From Phycisphaerae bacterium (GTDB lineage: Bacteria > Planctomycetota > Phycisphaerae > Phycisphaerales > UBA1924): a stretch of DNA of 64,000 nt. Within the stretch, counting starts at the first letter, position 1. Each line of letters starts with the position of its first letter. The DNA is taken from NCBI GenBank assembly GCA_030432255.1, contig JAUIHS010000013.1, positions 55,693 through 119,692 on the forward strand. The letters run 5' to 3'. The position numbers and the translations under genes are program-made. Positions 16,737 to 23,566 of this stretch are shown here, in pieces. A model generated the notes under the pieces. That model had not been told where the DNA came from. It saw only the letters and a list, made by a program, of their open reading frames with translations, and did no database searches.

Positions 16737-18314
16737 TTAAGTTTGTTCGGTGATTCGCTTGCCTTCCAGCGTGATCTGGGTCTTCTCCTGCCTGGTGAGC
16801 CGGTCGAGGTTCTTGAGGATCATGGTCATTCGGCGATTGCTGCTGAAGCGCTTTCGGTGGCGCAGCAGGAAGTTCCAGTAGAGGATGTTGAATGGGCAGG
16901 CAGTGTCGCCGGTTCTGGCGTTGACGTCGTAGCGGCACGCCTTGCAGTAGTTGCTCATGCGGTTGATGTACTTGCCGCTCGCGGCGTAGGGCTTGGTGCC
17001 GACGATGCCGCCGTCGGCGTGGAGCGCCATGCCGACGGTGTTGGGAGTGGTGACCCAGTCGATGGCGTCGACGTACATGCCGCGATACCAGTCGTTGACC
17101 TGCTGGGGGTTGATGCCGGCGATGAGGGCGAAGTTGCCGGTGACCATGAGCCTCGCGATGTGGTGTCCGTAGCCGAGGTCGAGGACGCTGCGGAGCGCGT
17201 GCGCCATGCAGTTCATGTCTGTCTCGCCGGTCCAGTAGAACTCGGGGAGGTCGTTGGTGTGTTCGAGTTCATTGCGCTCGGGGTAGGTGGGTCCCTGGTT
17301 GAAGTAGACGCCGCGAATGAATTCGCGCCACCCGATGATCTGTCGGATAAAGCCTTCAACGCTGTTGAGGGGTGCGTGGTCGGACGTCCAGGCGTCGAGG
17401 GCGGCGTCGCAGACTTCGCGGGGATTGATGAGTTTGAGGTTGAGGGGTGCGGCGAGGAGCGAGTGGTGGAGGGTATGTTCATCCGTCCACATGGCATCCT
17501 GGTGATCTCCGAAGTGTGGAAGGTGATGTTCGATGAAGTGGCGCAGGGCGTAGAGCGCCTGGCGTCGGGTGACGGGCCAGTTGAAGCCGTCGGCGGTGCC
17601 GGGAAGATCCGGGAGGGTGGCGTGGACATCGTCGATGACCTGGCGCGTGATGTCGTCGATGGAGAAGTCGGGGCGTGCGGGGAGGTTCGGAGCGCGCTTG
17701 AAGGACTTGCGATTCTGCTTGTCGTAGTTCCAGTCGCCACCGACGGGCTTGCCGTCCGACGTCATGAGGATGTCGAGCTTCCGGCGCTGCTGGCGATAGA
17801 AGTACTCCATGATGAGTTCACTGCGGCTGTCGGCCCAGTCGTTGAATTCATCGATGGTGCAGAGGAAGTGCGGGTCTTCACGGATGTCGAGGGGGATGCC
17901 GGTGCTGGTGCAGGCGGACTCGATGGCATCCTGCACGGCAAAGTCACCGGGCTGGATGACGACAAGCCGGTCGGGGCGATGCTGCCGGAGAGCGCGGGTG
18001 AGTTCGCCGGTGAAGGTGTGCGTATTGGCCTCGTCGGTGATGGCGTGGTAGTGAACCGTCCAGCCCTTGTCACGGAGGGCCGCCGCGTGGTGGCGCATGG
18101 CGGCGAGGAAGAGGATGGTGCGCTGGACGTGGCTGGGCGGGCATGTGGATGCTTCACGGACCTCGACCATGAGGATGTCATGCTCGGCGGGGGTGATGCC
18201 GAGGTGGTCGGGGTATGCGGGGTCGAGTTGGTCGCCGAGGAGGAGGAGCAATGTGCTGGGGGTTGGGAGTTCGGGGTTGGGAGGTTGGGTCGTCAGCTTG
18301 CAGCTTGGCGCCAT
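16737..18314 (-). CDS. Iron-sulfur bacterial cryptochrome/(6-4) photolyase, PhrB-like
   Basis: Up to 525 residues, matching Agrobacterium PhrB throughout: LLLGDQLDP, PLNSVEGFIRQIIGWREF, FYWTGETDMNCMAHAL, MVTGNFALIAGI and GTKPYAASGKYINRMSNYC. PhrB repairs (6-4) photoproducts in DNA using FAD, a lumazine antenna and a [4Fe-4S] cluster. Cys369, Cys457, Cys460 and Cys473 reproduce the spacing of the PhrB cluster ligands (88, 3 and 13 residues). The His pair 384-385 matches its active-site histidines. About 21 N-terminal residues are encoded by simple repeat DNA; a TTG at 18251 would start near where PhrB starts. Confidence 0.9.
   Translation of the reverse strand: MAPSCKLTTQPPNPELPTPSTLLLLLGDQLDPAYPDHLGITPAEHDILMVEVREASTCPPSHVQRTILFLAAMRHHAAALRDKGWTVHYHAITDEANTHTFTGELTRALRQHRPDRLVVIQPGDFAVQDAIESACTSTGIPLDIREDPHFLCTIDEFNDWADSRSELIMEYFYRQQRRKLDILMTSDGKPVGGDWNYDKQNRKSFKRAPNLPARPDFSIDDITRQVIDDVHATLPDLPGTADGFNWPVTRRQALYALRHFIEHHLPHFGDHQDAMWTDEHTLHHSLLAAPLNLKLINPREVCDAALDAWTSDHAPLNSVEGFIRQIIGWREFIRGVYFNQGPTYPERNELEHTNDLPEFYWTGETDMNCMAHALRSVLDLGYGHHIARLMVTGNFALIAGINPQQVNDWYRGMYVDAIDWVTTPNTVGMALHADGGIVGTKPYAASGKYINRMSNYCKACRYDVNARTGDTACPFNILYWNFLLRHRKRFSSNRRMTMILKNLDRLTRQEKTQITLEGKRITEQT
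18225..18310. repeat. Simple repeat island overlapping the photolyase 5' end
   Basis: GGGGGTTGGGAGTTCGGGGTTGGGAGG-type units followed by CAGCTTGCAGCTTGG. In the minus-strand frame these encode the first ~20 residues of the photolyase reading frame, which have no counterpart in PhrB. Confidence 0.6.
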
Positions 18315-18378
18315 TGGATCATCGGGCGTCCGAGTTCAGAGCTGCAAGCTCTCACCTGCGCGGGCTTCTTCCCAAGCG

Positions 18379-18384
18379 TAACAT
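18379..18384 (+). promoter_or_regulatory. -10 box TAACAT, leaderless promoter
   Basis: TAACAT ends 6 nt before the ATG at 18391, matching the arrangement upstream of paralogue A. Confidence 0.5.
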
Positions 18385-18390
18385 GTTGTG

Positions 18391-19482
18391 ATGCGACTTC
18401 GTCGGCTCGTGATCCAGGCGTTGGTGGTCGGGGCGTTGGTCAACGTAATGATCTCGTGGTGGGCGGCGGTTCGTATGCCGGTGACCGCGAGGCTTGTCGG
18501 GAGTGCGCAGACGGGGTCGATCGAGATGCGGGGGGTCGGGGTAGAGGGGTGGGTCGGGATTGATGCCTCGGATGAGGTGGCCATGTGGGGTCGGACGATT
18601 GCGGTGACGCGGCTGCGGACAGGACTTCCATTCCGAGGTCTGGAGTCCGTCACTCGGCGGGCGACTGGAGATGAACTGATGCTGCCGGATTCACGGTGGC
18701 GTATGGGCGTGGGCCTCGATGGTGAGAACGAAGCGTTGCGGCGGTTGCCGTTGTGGCCTCGACCGGTGGCGTTCGCCGCGAACTCGATCGCGTACGGGAT
18801 CCCGGCCGGTGTGCTGCTGTGGCTGACGCCGTGGGTTCGGTTGCGACGGGCGTGGCACCGGGACCGGCGTCGGGCGTTGCGTTGCTGGGGCCTGTGTTTC
18901 GCGGCGATGCTTCCGCTGGTGGTCCTGGTCTCGTGGGTGTGTGCATCTGTTGTCCCCTTCCCGAAGACGACGGTGAGCCCGGCGGAGCATGCGTACTCGC
19001 GGGTGGTTTCCGGGCGGAGTTTCCCCGGGCCGGCTCCGGCGGGCGCCGAGCCAGTGCTGGATGCGTGGATCAGTCGCTGGTGGTCCGGCCGCGTGATCAC
19101 GCAGCCGATGCGGCACATGACGTCGTTGCGTCCTGTGCATGCGGTCGAGACCGGTTTTCCTTTTCCGGCGATGACGTCCATCCACTGGTCGGAGCGCTGG
19201 GACTCTCAGCCGTCGATGTACCAGCACGGCCTCGGACTGCCGCCCCCGAACCCCCTCTCTGAAGCGAAGCGGCTGCCGCTGCGACCGTTACCGCTGTGGT
19301 TTGCGATCAACGCGCTTGTGTATGCGCTGTCCGTGATCTTCGTACATGCGATGTGGTGCGAAGCGCGGGAGCGGTGGCGCGCCGGGCGTGGGCGGTGTGC
19401 AGGCTGCGGGTATGAGTTGGCGGGCCTGGAGGTGTGTCCGGAGTGTGGCTGTCGCCTTAAGCTTGTAGCTTGGGGCTTGTAG
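18391..19482 (+). CDS. Membrane protein with C-terminal zinc ribbon, paralogue B
   Basis: A 363-residue paralogue of the protein at 15125. The N-terminus aligns almost residue for residue (LVIQALVVGALVNVMISWWAA), as do the central segments (FAANSIAYGIPAGVLLWLTPW, MLPLVVLVSWV) and the final membrane segment. It ends with the ribbon CAGCGYELAGLEVCPECG. The last residues, RLKLVAWGL, are encoded by the AAGCTTGTAGCTTGGGG simple repeat, so the repeat has replaced or extended the native C-terminus. Function unknown. The two paralogues flank the tandem repeat array and the photolyase gene. Confidence 0.65.
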   Translation: MRLRRLVIQALVVGALVNVMISWWAAVRMPVTARLVGSAQTGSIEMRGVGVEGWVGIDASDEVAMWGRTIAVTRLRTGLPFRGLESVTRRATGDELMLPDSRWRMGVGLDGENEALRRLPLWPRPVAFAANSIAYGIPAGVLLWLTPWVRLRRAWHRDRRRALRCWGLCFAAMLPLVVLVSWVCASVVPFPKTTVSPAEHAYSRVVSGRSFPGPAPAGAEPVLDAWISRWWSGRVITQPMRHMTSLRPVHAVETGFPFPAMTSIHWSERWDSQPSMYQHGLGLPPPNPLSEAKRLPLRPLPLWFAINALVYALSVIFVHAMWCEARERWRAGRGRCAGCGYELAGLEVCPECGCRLKLVAWGL

Positions 19483-19495
19483 CTTGGCGCACGCG
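19455..19495. repeat. Simple repeat GCTTGTAGCTTGG at a gene end
   Basis: Two copies of AGCTTGTAGCTTGGGGCTTGTAGCTTGG-type sequence. They overlap the end of the preceding coding sequence and supply its last ~9 codons. Confidence 0.6.
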
Positions 19496-19524
19496 TGGTT
19501 GGTTGAGGGGGCTTTGATGTTCGC

Positions 19525-19790
19525 GGTGCTCGGAGAGCAGTCGAACTGTTTTTTGCGTTGGTTCGCGTCAGGGGTTGGGTTGCGCCACTGGACACTGCTT
19601 GCATCGGCGTTCTGACGACGGGGTGTGCATCTCGTCCTGGGGTTTCACCCCAGGCTGTGTCAAAGCGTGCCGTTGGCACGCCGCGGGTGTGTGTCCGCGC
19701 TGGATGGCGGGTGGGGTTGCAGGTGTCTGCGCTGTTCTCGCACTGCTCAGAGAGCAGTGGCACCGCAATCGGTTGCGCCGAGCTTCAGGC
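19525..19790. repeat. Single complete copy of the interspersed hairpin repeat
   Basis: Contains every module in order: TTGGGTTGCGCCACTGGACACTGC, the CCTGGGG/CCCCAGG hairpin (about 19636), GCGTGCCGTTGGCACGC (about 19666), the CGCTGGATGGCGGGTGGGGTTGC-type module, and CACTGCTC-AGA-GAGCAGTG (about 19740). The region 19483-19808 holds no gene. Confidence 0.8.
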
Positions 19791-19808
19791 TCTCGGGCTA
19801 CAGGCGCC

Positions 19809-20540
19809 TCAGTCCTGCAGCTTTCCGATTCGGGGGCGCCATCCGCCGTTCGCATTGATCTTCTGTGCGACAGCTTCCGCGTTCGGGAGTCGGCCGTGGA
19901 GGACCTTGACCTTCGCGTTGCCGCCGATCATGAAGGGGAACGGGGTGCGGAGGTTGTATTCAGGGGGCAGGATCGCGAGCCGAAGATCCGGGGATCGCCA
20001 GAGAGCGTCGCGGAGTGATGGCTGGTCGTGCTGCGGCGGCGTGTCGCTCTGGAGTTGCTCGCGGTAGATCTTCGCCCAGTCGTCGAAGAGTGCGAGGACG
20101 GCGGCTGTCCTGCGGTACGCGATGAGGCCGGCGTTGACCTCGGGGAAACTGTCCGGTGTGTCGGGGAGGGGATGGATGATGCGGACGGGGGCATGTGCCG
20201 CGGCGAACTCAAATCGCTCCCGCACGGTCTCGAAGAGGTCGTGGCAGGGCTCGACGATGTTGACATCGGAGTCGATGGAGAGGGTGATGTCATATGGAGA
20301 CTGGGCGAGGTGCGGGATGCGTCCGAGGAAGAAGTGCCGCTTGCCGTTGCACTCGGATGCGGCGTGGTCGTAGGTCAGCACGTGGTCGAAGAGCGCGGGC
20401 TGCGTGACGTAACTCGGATCATCGACAAATATGGCGCGCGAGACATCGGGCATGCGTCGCGCACATTGATGTGCGGCGCCGATGGCCTCCTGGACGTATT
20501 GAGCGCCGGCGGCGACGAAGAGGAATCCGTGGTCGGGCAT
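19809..20540 (-). CDS. GT-A-fold nucleotide-sugar transferase-like protein
   Basis: A 243-residue protein with features of a GT-A glycosyltransferase: an N-terminal beta-alpha unit (DHGFLFVAAGAQYVQEAIGA), the metal-binding LSIDSDVNIVEP, and PEVNAGLIAYRRTAAVLALF, which resembles the acceptor-side NxG(V/L) motif of GT8/GT77-like enzymes. Near the end it has PPEYNLRTPFPFMIGG and VKVLHGR, where a late His is often a metal ligand. It probably transfers a sugar from a nucleotide donor, but donor and acceptor are unknown. It lies 21 nt downstream of the zinc-ribbon gene on the same strand, so the two may be co-transcribed. Confidence 0.7.
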   Translation of the reverse strand: MPDHGFLFVAAGAQYVQEAIGAAHQCARRMPDVSRAIFVDDPSYVTQPALFDHVLTYDHAASECNGKRHFFLGRIPHLAQSPYDITLSIDSDVNIVEPCHDLFETVRERFEFAAAHAPVRIIHPLPDTPDSFPEVNAGLIAYRRTAAVLALFDDWAKIYREQLQSDTPPQHDQPSLRDALWRSPDLRLAILPPEYNLRTPFPFMIGGNAKVKVLHGRLPNAEAVAQKINANGGWRPRIGKLQD

Positions 20541-20561
20541 TGAGGTATCTGGTGTTGGGGG

Positions 20562-21305
20562 TCAGGAGTTGGGGATTGGAGTCACGAGCAGTTCCTTCAG
20601 TGCGGCGGCCATCCATTTTCGTCTGGGTTCGGGGAGGATGGTACCGAGGCGGTGTGTCTTTCCGGAGGACGTCTGCACTTCGATGCAGGGGCGATGCCGC
20701 TTGTTCTGGGTCCACGTGGTCTGCCCGAGTCGGACACTGCGAATGTCGACTGCCTGGAATCGACGCTTCCATCCGATGGGTCCGAAGCCGGTGAAGAGGA
20801 CGGCATCCGGGCCGCTGAGCGTGGCTTCACAGCGACCAAGAAGGGACGTGAGTGCCGCCCAGAACAGCACGACTCCGATGGCAATGAACGGCAGGAGGAA
20901 GACCCAGAGGAACAGGACGGGCATCCCGTTCATTCCGCTTGGCGCCCAGGATGGGAGGGGGATCCCGAACCGCTGGAGCGTCCCGCCGATCGCGATCGCC
21001 ACAAAAACGGAAACGATCCCGTTCCAGAAGAGCGCCGTGAAGAGAGCGCCGGCGGCGCCCGTGAAGGATCGTGCACTGGCAACGATGCGAATACGGGAAC
21101 CGAGGTCCATGACGAAGCAGCCATCGGGAGGACTCTCGGTGTCGATGCTGTCGAGCACCGAGTCCGGAGGCGCGGCCGGACTCCCGGAAGGGAGAAGATC
21201 ACTGAGCCGCGTGAGGAGGTCACAGTCCCGGCAGTATGCAACGCCTTCCGAGACGTTGACGTCGTCGGTGGGATAGTCGGCATGGCAGGAGGGGCAAGCG
21301 GGCAT
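20562..21305 (-). CDS. Membrane protein with N-terminal zinc ribbon
   Basis: A 247-residue protein that opens with CPSCHADYP and then AYCRDCDLL, a zinc ribbon of two CxxC pairs about 20 residues apart. Two membrane segments follow (ALFTALFWNGIVSVFVAIAIG and MPVLFLWVFLLPFIAIGVVLFWAAL). The C-terminal part is a compact beta-rich domain (SGPDAVLFTGFGPIGWKRRF...VRLGQTTW...IEVQTSSGKTHRLGTILPE) resembling a PH-like domain. Related architectures occur as uncharacterised planctomycete proteins. A minus-strand TAGACT lies 15 nt before the ATG. Function unknown. Confidence 0.65.
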   Translation of the reverse strand: MPACPSCHADYPTDDVNVSEGVAYCRDCDLLTRLSDLLPSGSPAAPPDSVLDSIDTESPPDGCFVMDLGSRIRIVASARSFTGAAGALFTALFWNGIVSVFVAIAIGGTLQRFGIPLPSWAPSGMNGMPVLFLWVFLLPFIAIGVVLFWAALTSLLGRCEATLSGPDAVLFTGFGPIGWKRRFQAVDIRSVRLGQTTWTQNKRHRPCIEVQTSSGKTHRLGTILPEPRRKWMAAALKELLVTPIPNS

Positions 21306-21344
21306 GGGTCTGGTTGCCAGAGTCTACGCGATTCTGGAGCGACC

Positions 21345-21425
21345 GGTTCCGCACTGGATGACGGGTGGTCCCGCAGGTGTTGGCGCTGATCTCACACTGC
21401 TCGGAGAGCAGTGGCACCGGGGCTT
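21345..21425. repeat. Partial copy of the interspersed hairpin repeat
   Basis: TTCCGCACTGGATGACGGGTGG-type module followed by CACTGCTC-GGA-GAGCAGTG, a perfect 8-bp stem, then GCACCGGGGC. It lies upstream of the zinc-ribbon gene and downstream of the dockerin-tailed gene. Confidence 0.7.
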
Positions 21426-21439
21426 GTGCGCTCCCCCAC

Positions 21440-22666
21440 TTACTGCCCGCACGCACTTCCCCACGCTCCCAGCAGGGCGTTCAGATCATCGAAGTCGATC
21501 ACCGCATCTCCATTGACATTCCCTTCCAGGTACGGCCCGCAGTCACAGCTGATTCTGATCCGGTACTCCACCGCGTTCGGGCAGTCGTGACGAGCGGGAT
21601 CGTCCGGGTCGCTCAGCATCGACGCTGCGAACCAGTACGCCCCCGGCGTCAGGCCGGTGAGCACGAATCCCGTGGAGGAGCAAGCATCTCCGGTGGACAC
21701 CAGAAGAGTCACCGGCTGGTCCTCACCCGGCGGGGCGCAGCCGGCCCGGATCGGGTCATGAAACGCCAGTTGGTGCCCCGCTGACGGATCACTGATGAGG
21801 AGGGCCGTGACATCGTTGGTCTGCGTCAGGACCAGTTCATACCAGTCCAGATCACGCAGGTTGTTCGCCGAGTCCGTGAAGAATGTTCCGCACACCGTCT
21901 CTGCGCAGTTGATCGCGAAGAACTCATCCTGATTCGGCGCAGAGCACCCGTCGTCACCGTCACCCCCGAGGAGACACGGGCCCGGGTTCAGGACATCTGA
22001 CGTCAGGCAGTTCACGAGACACGGCTCATCGATAGATGACTGCAGCGTGAGCTGGTAATCCCCGGTATCGCTCTCCGACCATCCGTCCACCACGATCCAG
22101 TACTGGTTGGGCGGCAGCTCCCAGGGGAACACCACCACGGACACCCACGGAAAGCCCAGCCCTGCTGAGCATGTGTCGTCGTCGCACTTGACCGGTGCAC
22201 CGGGCGTGACACTCCCCTCATACACATACAGCCGCGTGTCAAAATCCGTCGTCACATCGCACAACGTGATTGCCACGGTGTACCACACCGGTTCCACTGC
22301 AGTCAGCGTGTACCACACATCGCGCCCGCCCTCCGGACCCGGGATGGTGTCGGGACACAACTCCATCCCCGCGTCCGTGTTCAGCGCATTGTTGCCGACA
22401 TCCGAGTAGTTGAGGTAGGTGTGCGGCGTCACCGGGATCACCGTCGCCGACGTCGGCGTATCGCCGCCCGCGCGCGCACCTGGCTTCCAGTCCCCCGGCA
22501 TCCCGCGCCCGCCACGACTTGCCCGCAGAGGATCAAACTGCCGCTGCGTCAAGACCGGAGTCTTCGGGACCCTCACGGCATCACGGACAGACTCGACAGG
22601 CTGTGCGAATGCCGCGTTGGAAACGCAGATCACCAGCCCGGACAGCAGGATGACTGTAGGACTCAT
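21440..22666 (-). CDS. Secreted protein with pre-peptidase-like region and dockerin-like tail
   Basis: A 408-residue exported protein. The ATG at 22666 is chosen because it starts a signal peptide (MSPTVILLSGLVICVSNAAFA) and follows TATCTT by 6 nt. The middle (NAGMELCPDTIPGPEGGRDV, WYTLTAVEPVWYTVAITLCD, TRLYVYEG) resembles bacterial pre-peptidase C-terminal beta-sandwich domains that recur in secreted proteins. The end, VNGDAVIDFDDLNALLGAWG, is a half dockerin-type calcium-binding loop of the kind that ends many Phycisphaerae exoproteins. It is rich in Cys and Trp. No catalytic domain is seen, so an adhesive or surface role is likely. Confidence 0.75.
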   Translation of the reverse strand: MSPTVILLSGLVICVSNAAFAQPVESVRDAVRVPKTPVLTQRQFDPLRASRGGRGMPGDWKPGARAGGDTPTSATVIPVTPHTYLNYSDVGNNALNTDAGMELCPDTIPGPEGGRDVWYTLTAVEPVWYTVAITLCDVTTDFDTRLYVYEGSVTPGAPVKCDDDTCSAGLGFPWVSVVVFPWELPPNQYWIVVDGWSESDTGDYQLTLQSSIDEPCLVNCLTSDVLNPGPCLLGGDGDDGCSAPNQDEFFAINCAETVCGTFFTDSANNLRDLDWYELVLTQTNDVTALLISDPSAGHQLAFHDPIRAGCAPPGEDQPVTLLVSTGDACSSTGFVLTGLTPGAYWFAASMLSDPDDPARHDCPNAVEYRIRISCDCGPYLEGNVNGDAVIDFDDLNALLGAWGSACGQ

Positions 22667-22672
22667 GTTGTC

Positions 22673-22678
22673 AAGATA
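22673..22678 (-). promoter_or_regulatory. -10 box TATCTT, leaderless promoter
   Basis: On the minus strand TATCTT ends 6 nt before the ATG at 22666. Confidence 0.5.
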
Positions 22679-22724
22679 GCGGCTTGTCGGTGCTGATCCA
22701 GAAGTGCTGCGGGAAATCAGGGGG

Positions 22725-22795
22725 GTGGAGGTTGGGGGTTGGGGGTTGGGGGTTGTCAGCTTGGAGGTTGAAGCTTGTGAGCTTGCTGCAAGGTG
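22725..22795. repeat. Simple repeat island GGTTGGG / AGCTTG
   Basis: Tandem GGTTGGGGGTTGGG units followed by GTCAGCTTGGAGGTTGAAGC-type units. Four or more G-runs make a G-quadruplex possible. Confidence 0.65.
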
Positions 22796-22828
22796 CAGCC
22801 ATGGGGAGCAACCACACTTCTCGAACAA

Positions 22829-23506
22829 TCATGGGACGGGCAGTTCACCCTCCGTAAGGAATATCCAGAGCAGGACGGCGGCGATGACGACGGCGATGAC
22901 CACCGCGATGACGAACAGGTGCATGAACACCAGTTGCACGCCGGTTGCTCCCAGCCCGAGCACCACGATCACCTTTCCCATCTCGTGACCCCCTGCCGAG
23001 ACAAACACCACACCTCCGATCACGCTCGCCAGGATCCCCAACGCGATGACCAGCCGCGAGCGAAGCATGTATCCCTGCACCGACGACTCGTGTTTCTTCA
23101 GGTCGGTCTCGTATTGGCGCCTTGCCGCCTCGAACTCCGCATCGCCGGGATCCTTGTCCACGGACTCCGTCGCACCGTCTTCCCCCGCACCTTCAACTTC
23201 GCCTTCACCCTTGTCGCCCAGATGATCCTTCACCGAGTCGACCAGCCGACCGAAGCGACCCTGCTGCTCCTCGTCTTCAGTCCCCTCTGGCGTCGCCGCT
23301 TCTTCGTCCGATCCGCGCCAGAAGGTCGCCGCATCCTTAAGCTTCCCGATCCCTTCACGCACTTCGGCCGCCACCTTCGACGGCGGCACCGGCTTCGGAC
23401 CCGGATGCCCCATCACAGCCCCGTTCCCGATCGCCCCAAGCAATGCCAGCACCCCGACGACCAGTCCCACGGAAATCAGATTGCTACGACCGCGATCAGC
23501 CATCAT
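22829..23506 (-). CDS. Membrane protein with charged extracytoplasmic loop
   Basis: About 225 residues. One membrane segment lies near the N-terminus (LISVGLVVGVLALLGAIGNGAVM). A highly acidic, low-complexity region of about 110 residues follows (DEEAATPEGTEDEEQQGRFG, then GEGEVEGAGEDGATESVDKD). Two to three segments end the protein (LVIALGILASVIGGVVFVSA, VIVVLGLGATGVQLVFMHLF, VIAVVIAVVIAAVLLWIFL). GGAGG lies 3 nt before the first ATG and 6 nt before the second (23503), so the second may be the true start. Base composition is typical of the window. No family is recognised. Confidence 0.55.
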   Translation of the reverse strand: MMADRGRSNLISVGLVVGVLALLGAIGNGAVMGHPGPKPVPPSKVAAEVREGIGKLKDAATFWRGSDEEAATPEGTEDEEQQGRFGRLVDSVKDHLGDKGEGEVEGAGEDGATESVDKDPGDAEFEAARRQYETDLKKHESSVQGYMLRSRLVIALGILASVIGGVVFVSAGGHEMGKVIVVLGLGATGVQLVFMHLFVIAVVIAVVIAAVLLWIFLTEGELPVP

Positions 23507-23566
23507 GAACCTCCCCAGCGCAATATGACGAGCCGCCGGAATGCCACAAGCTACAAGCTTCCAGCT

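Noticed and set aside
16171..16753. Open frames through the tandem repeats encoding motifs like SWGFTPG and ACRWHAAG
   Set aside because: All frames of the repeat lack stops, and hairpin stems rather than codons are conserved; similar peptides appear only as translated repeat.
16569..18563. A 664-codon plus-strand frame opposite the photolyase gene
   Set aside because: Begins in repeat DNA and mirrors the photolyase; no protein features.
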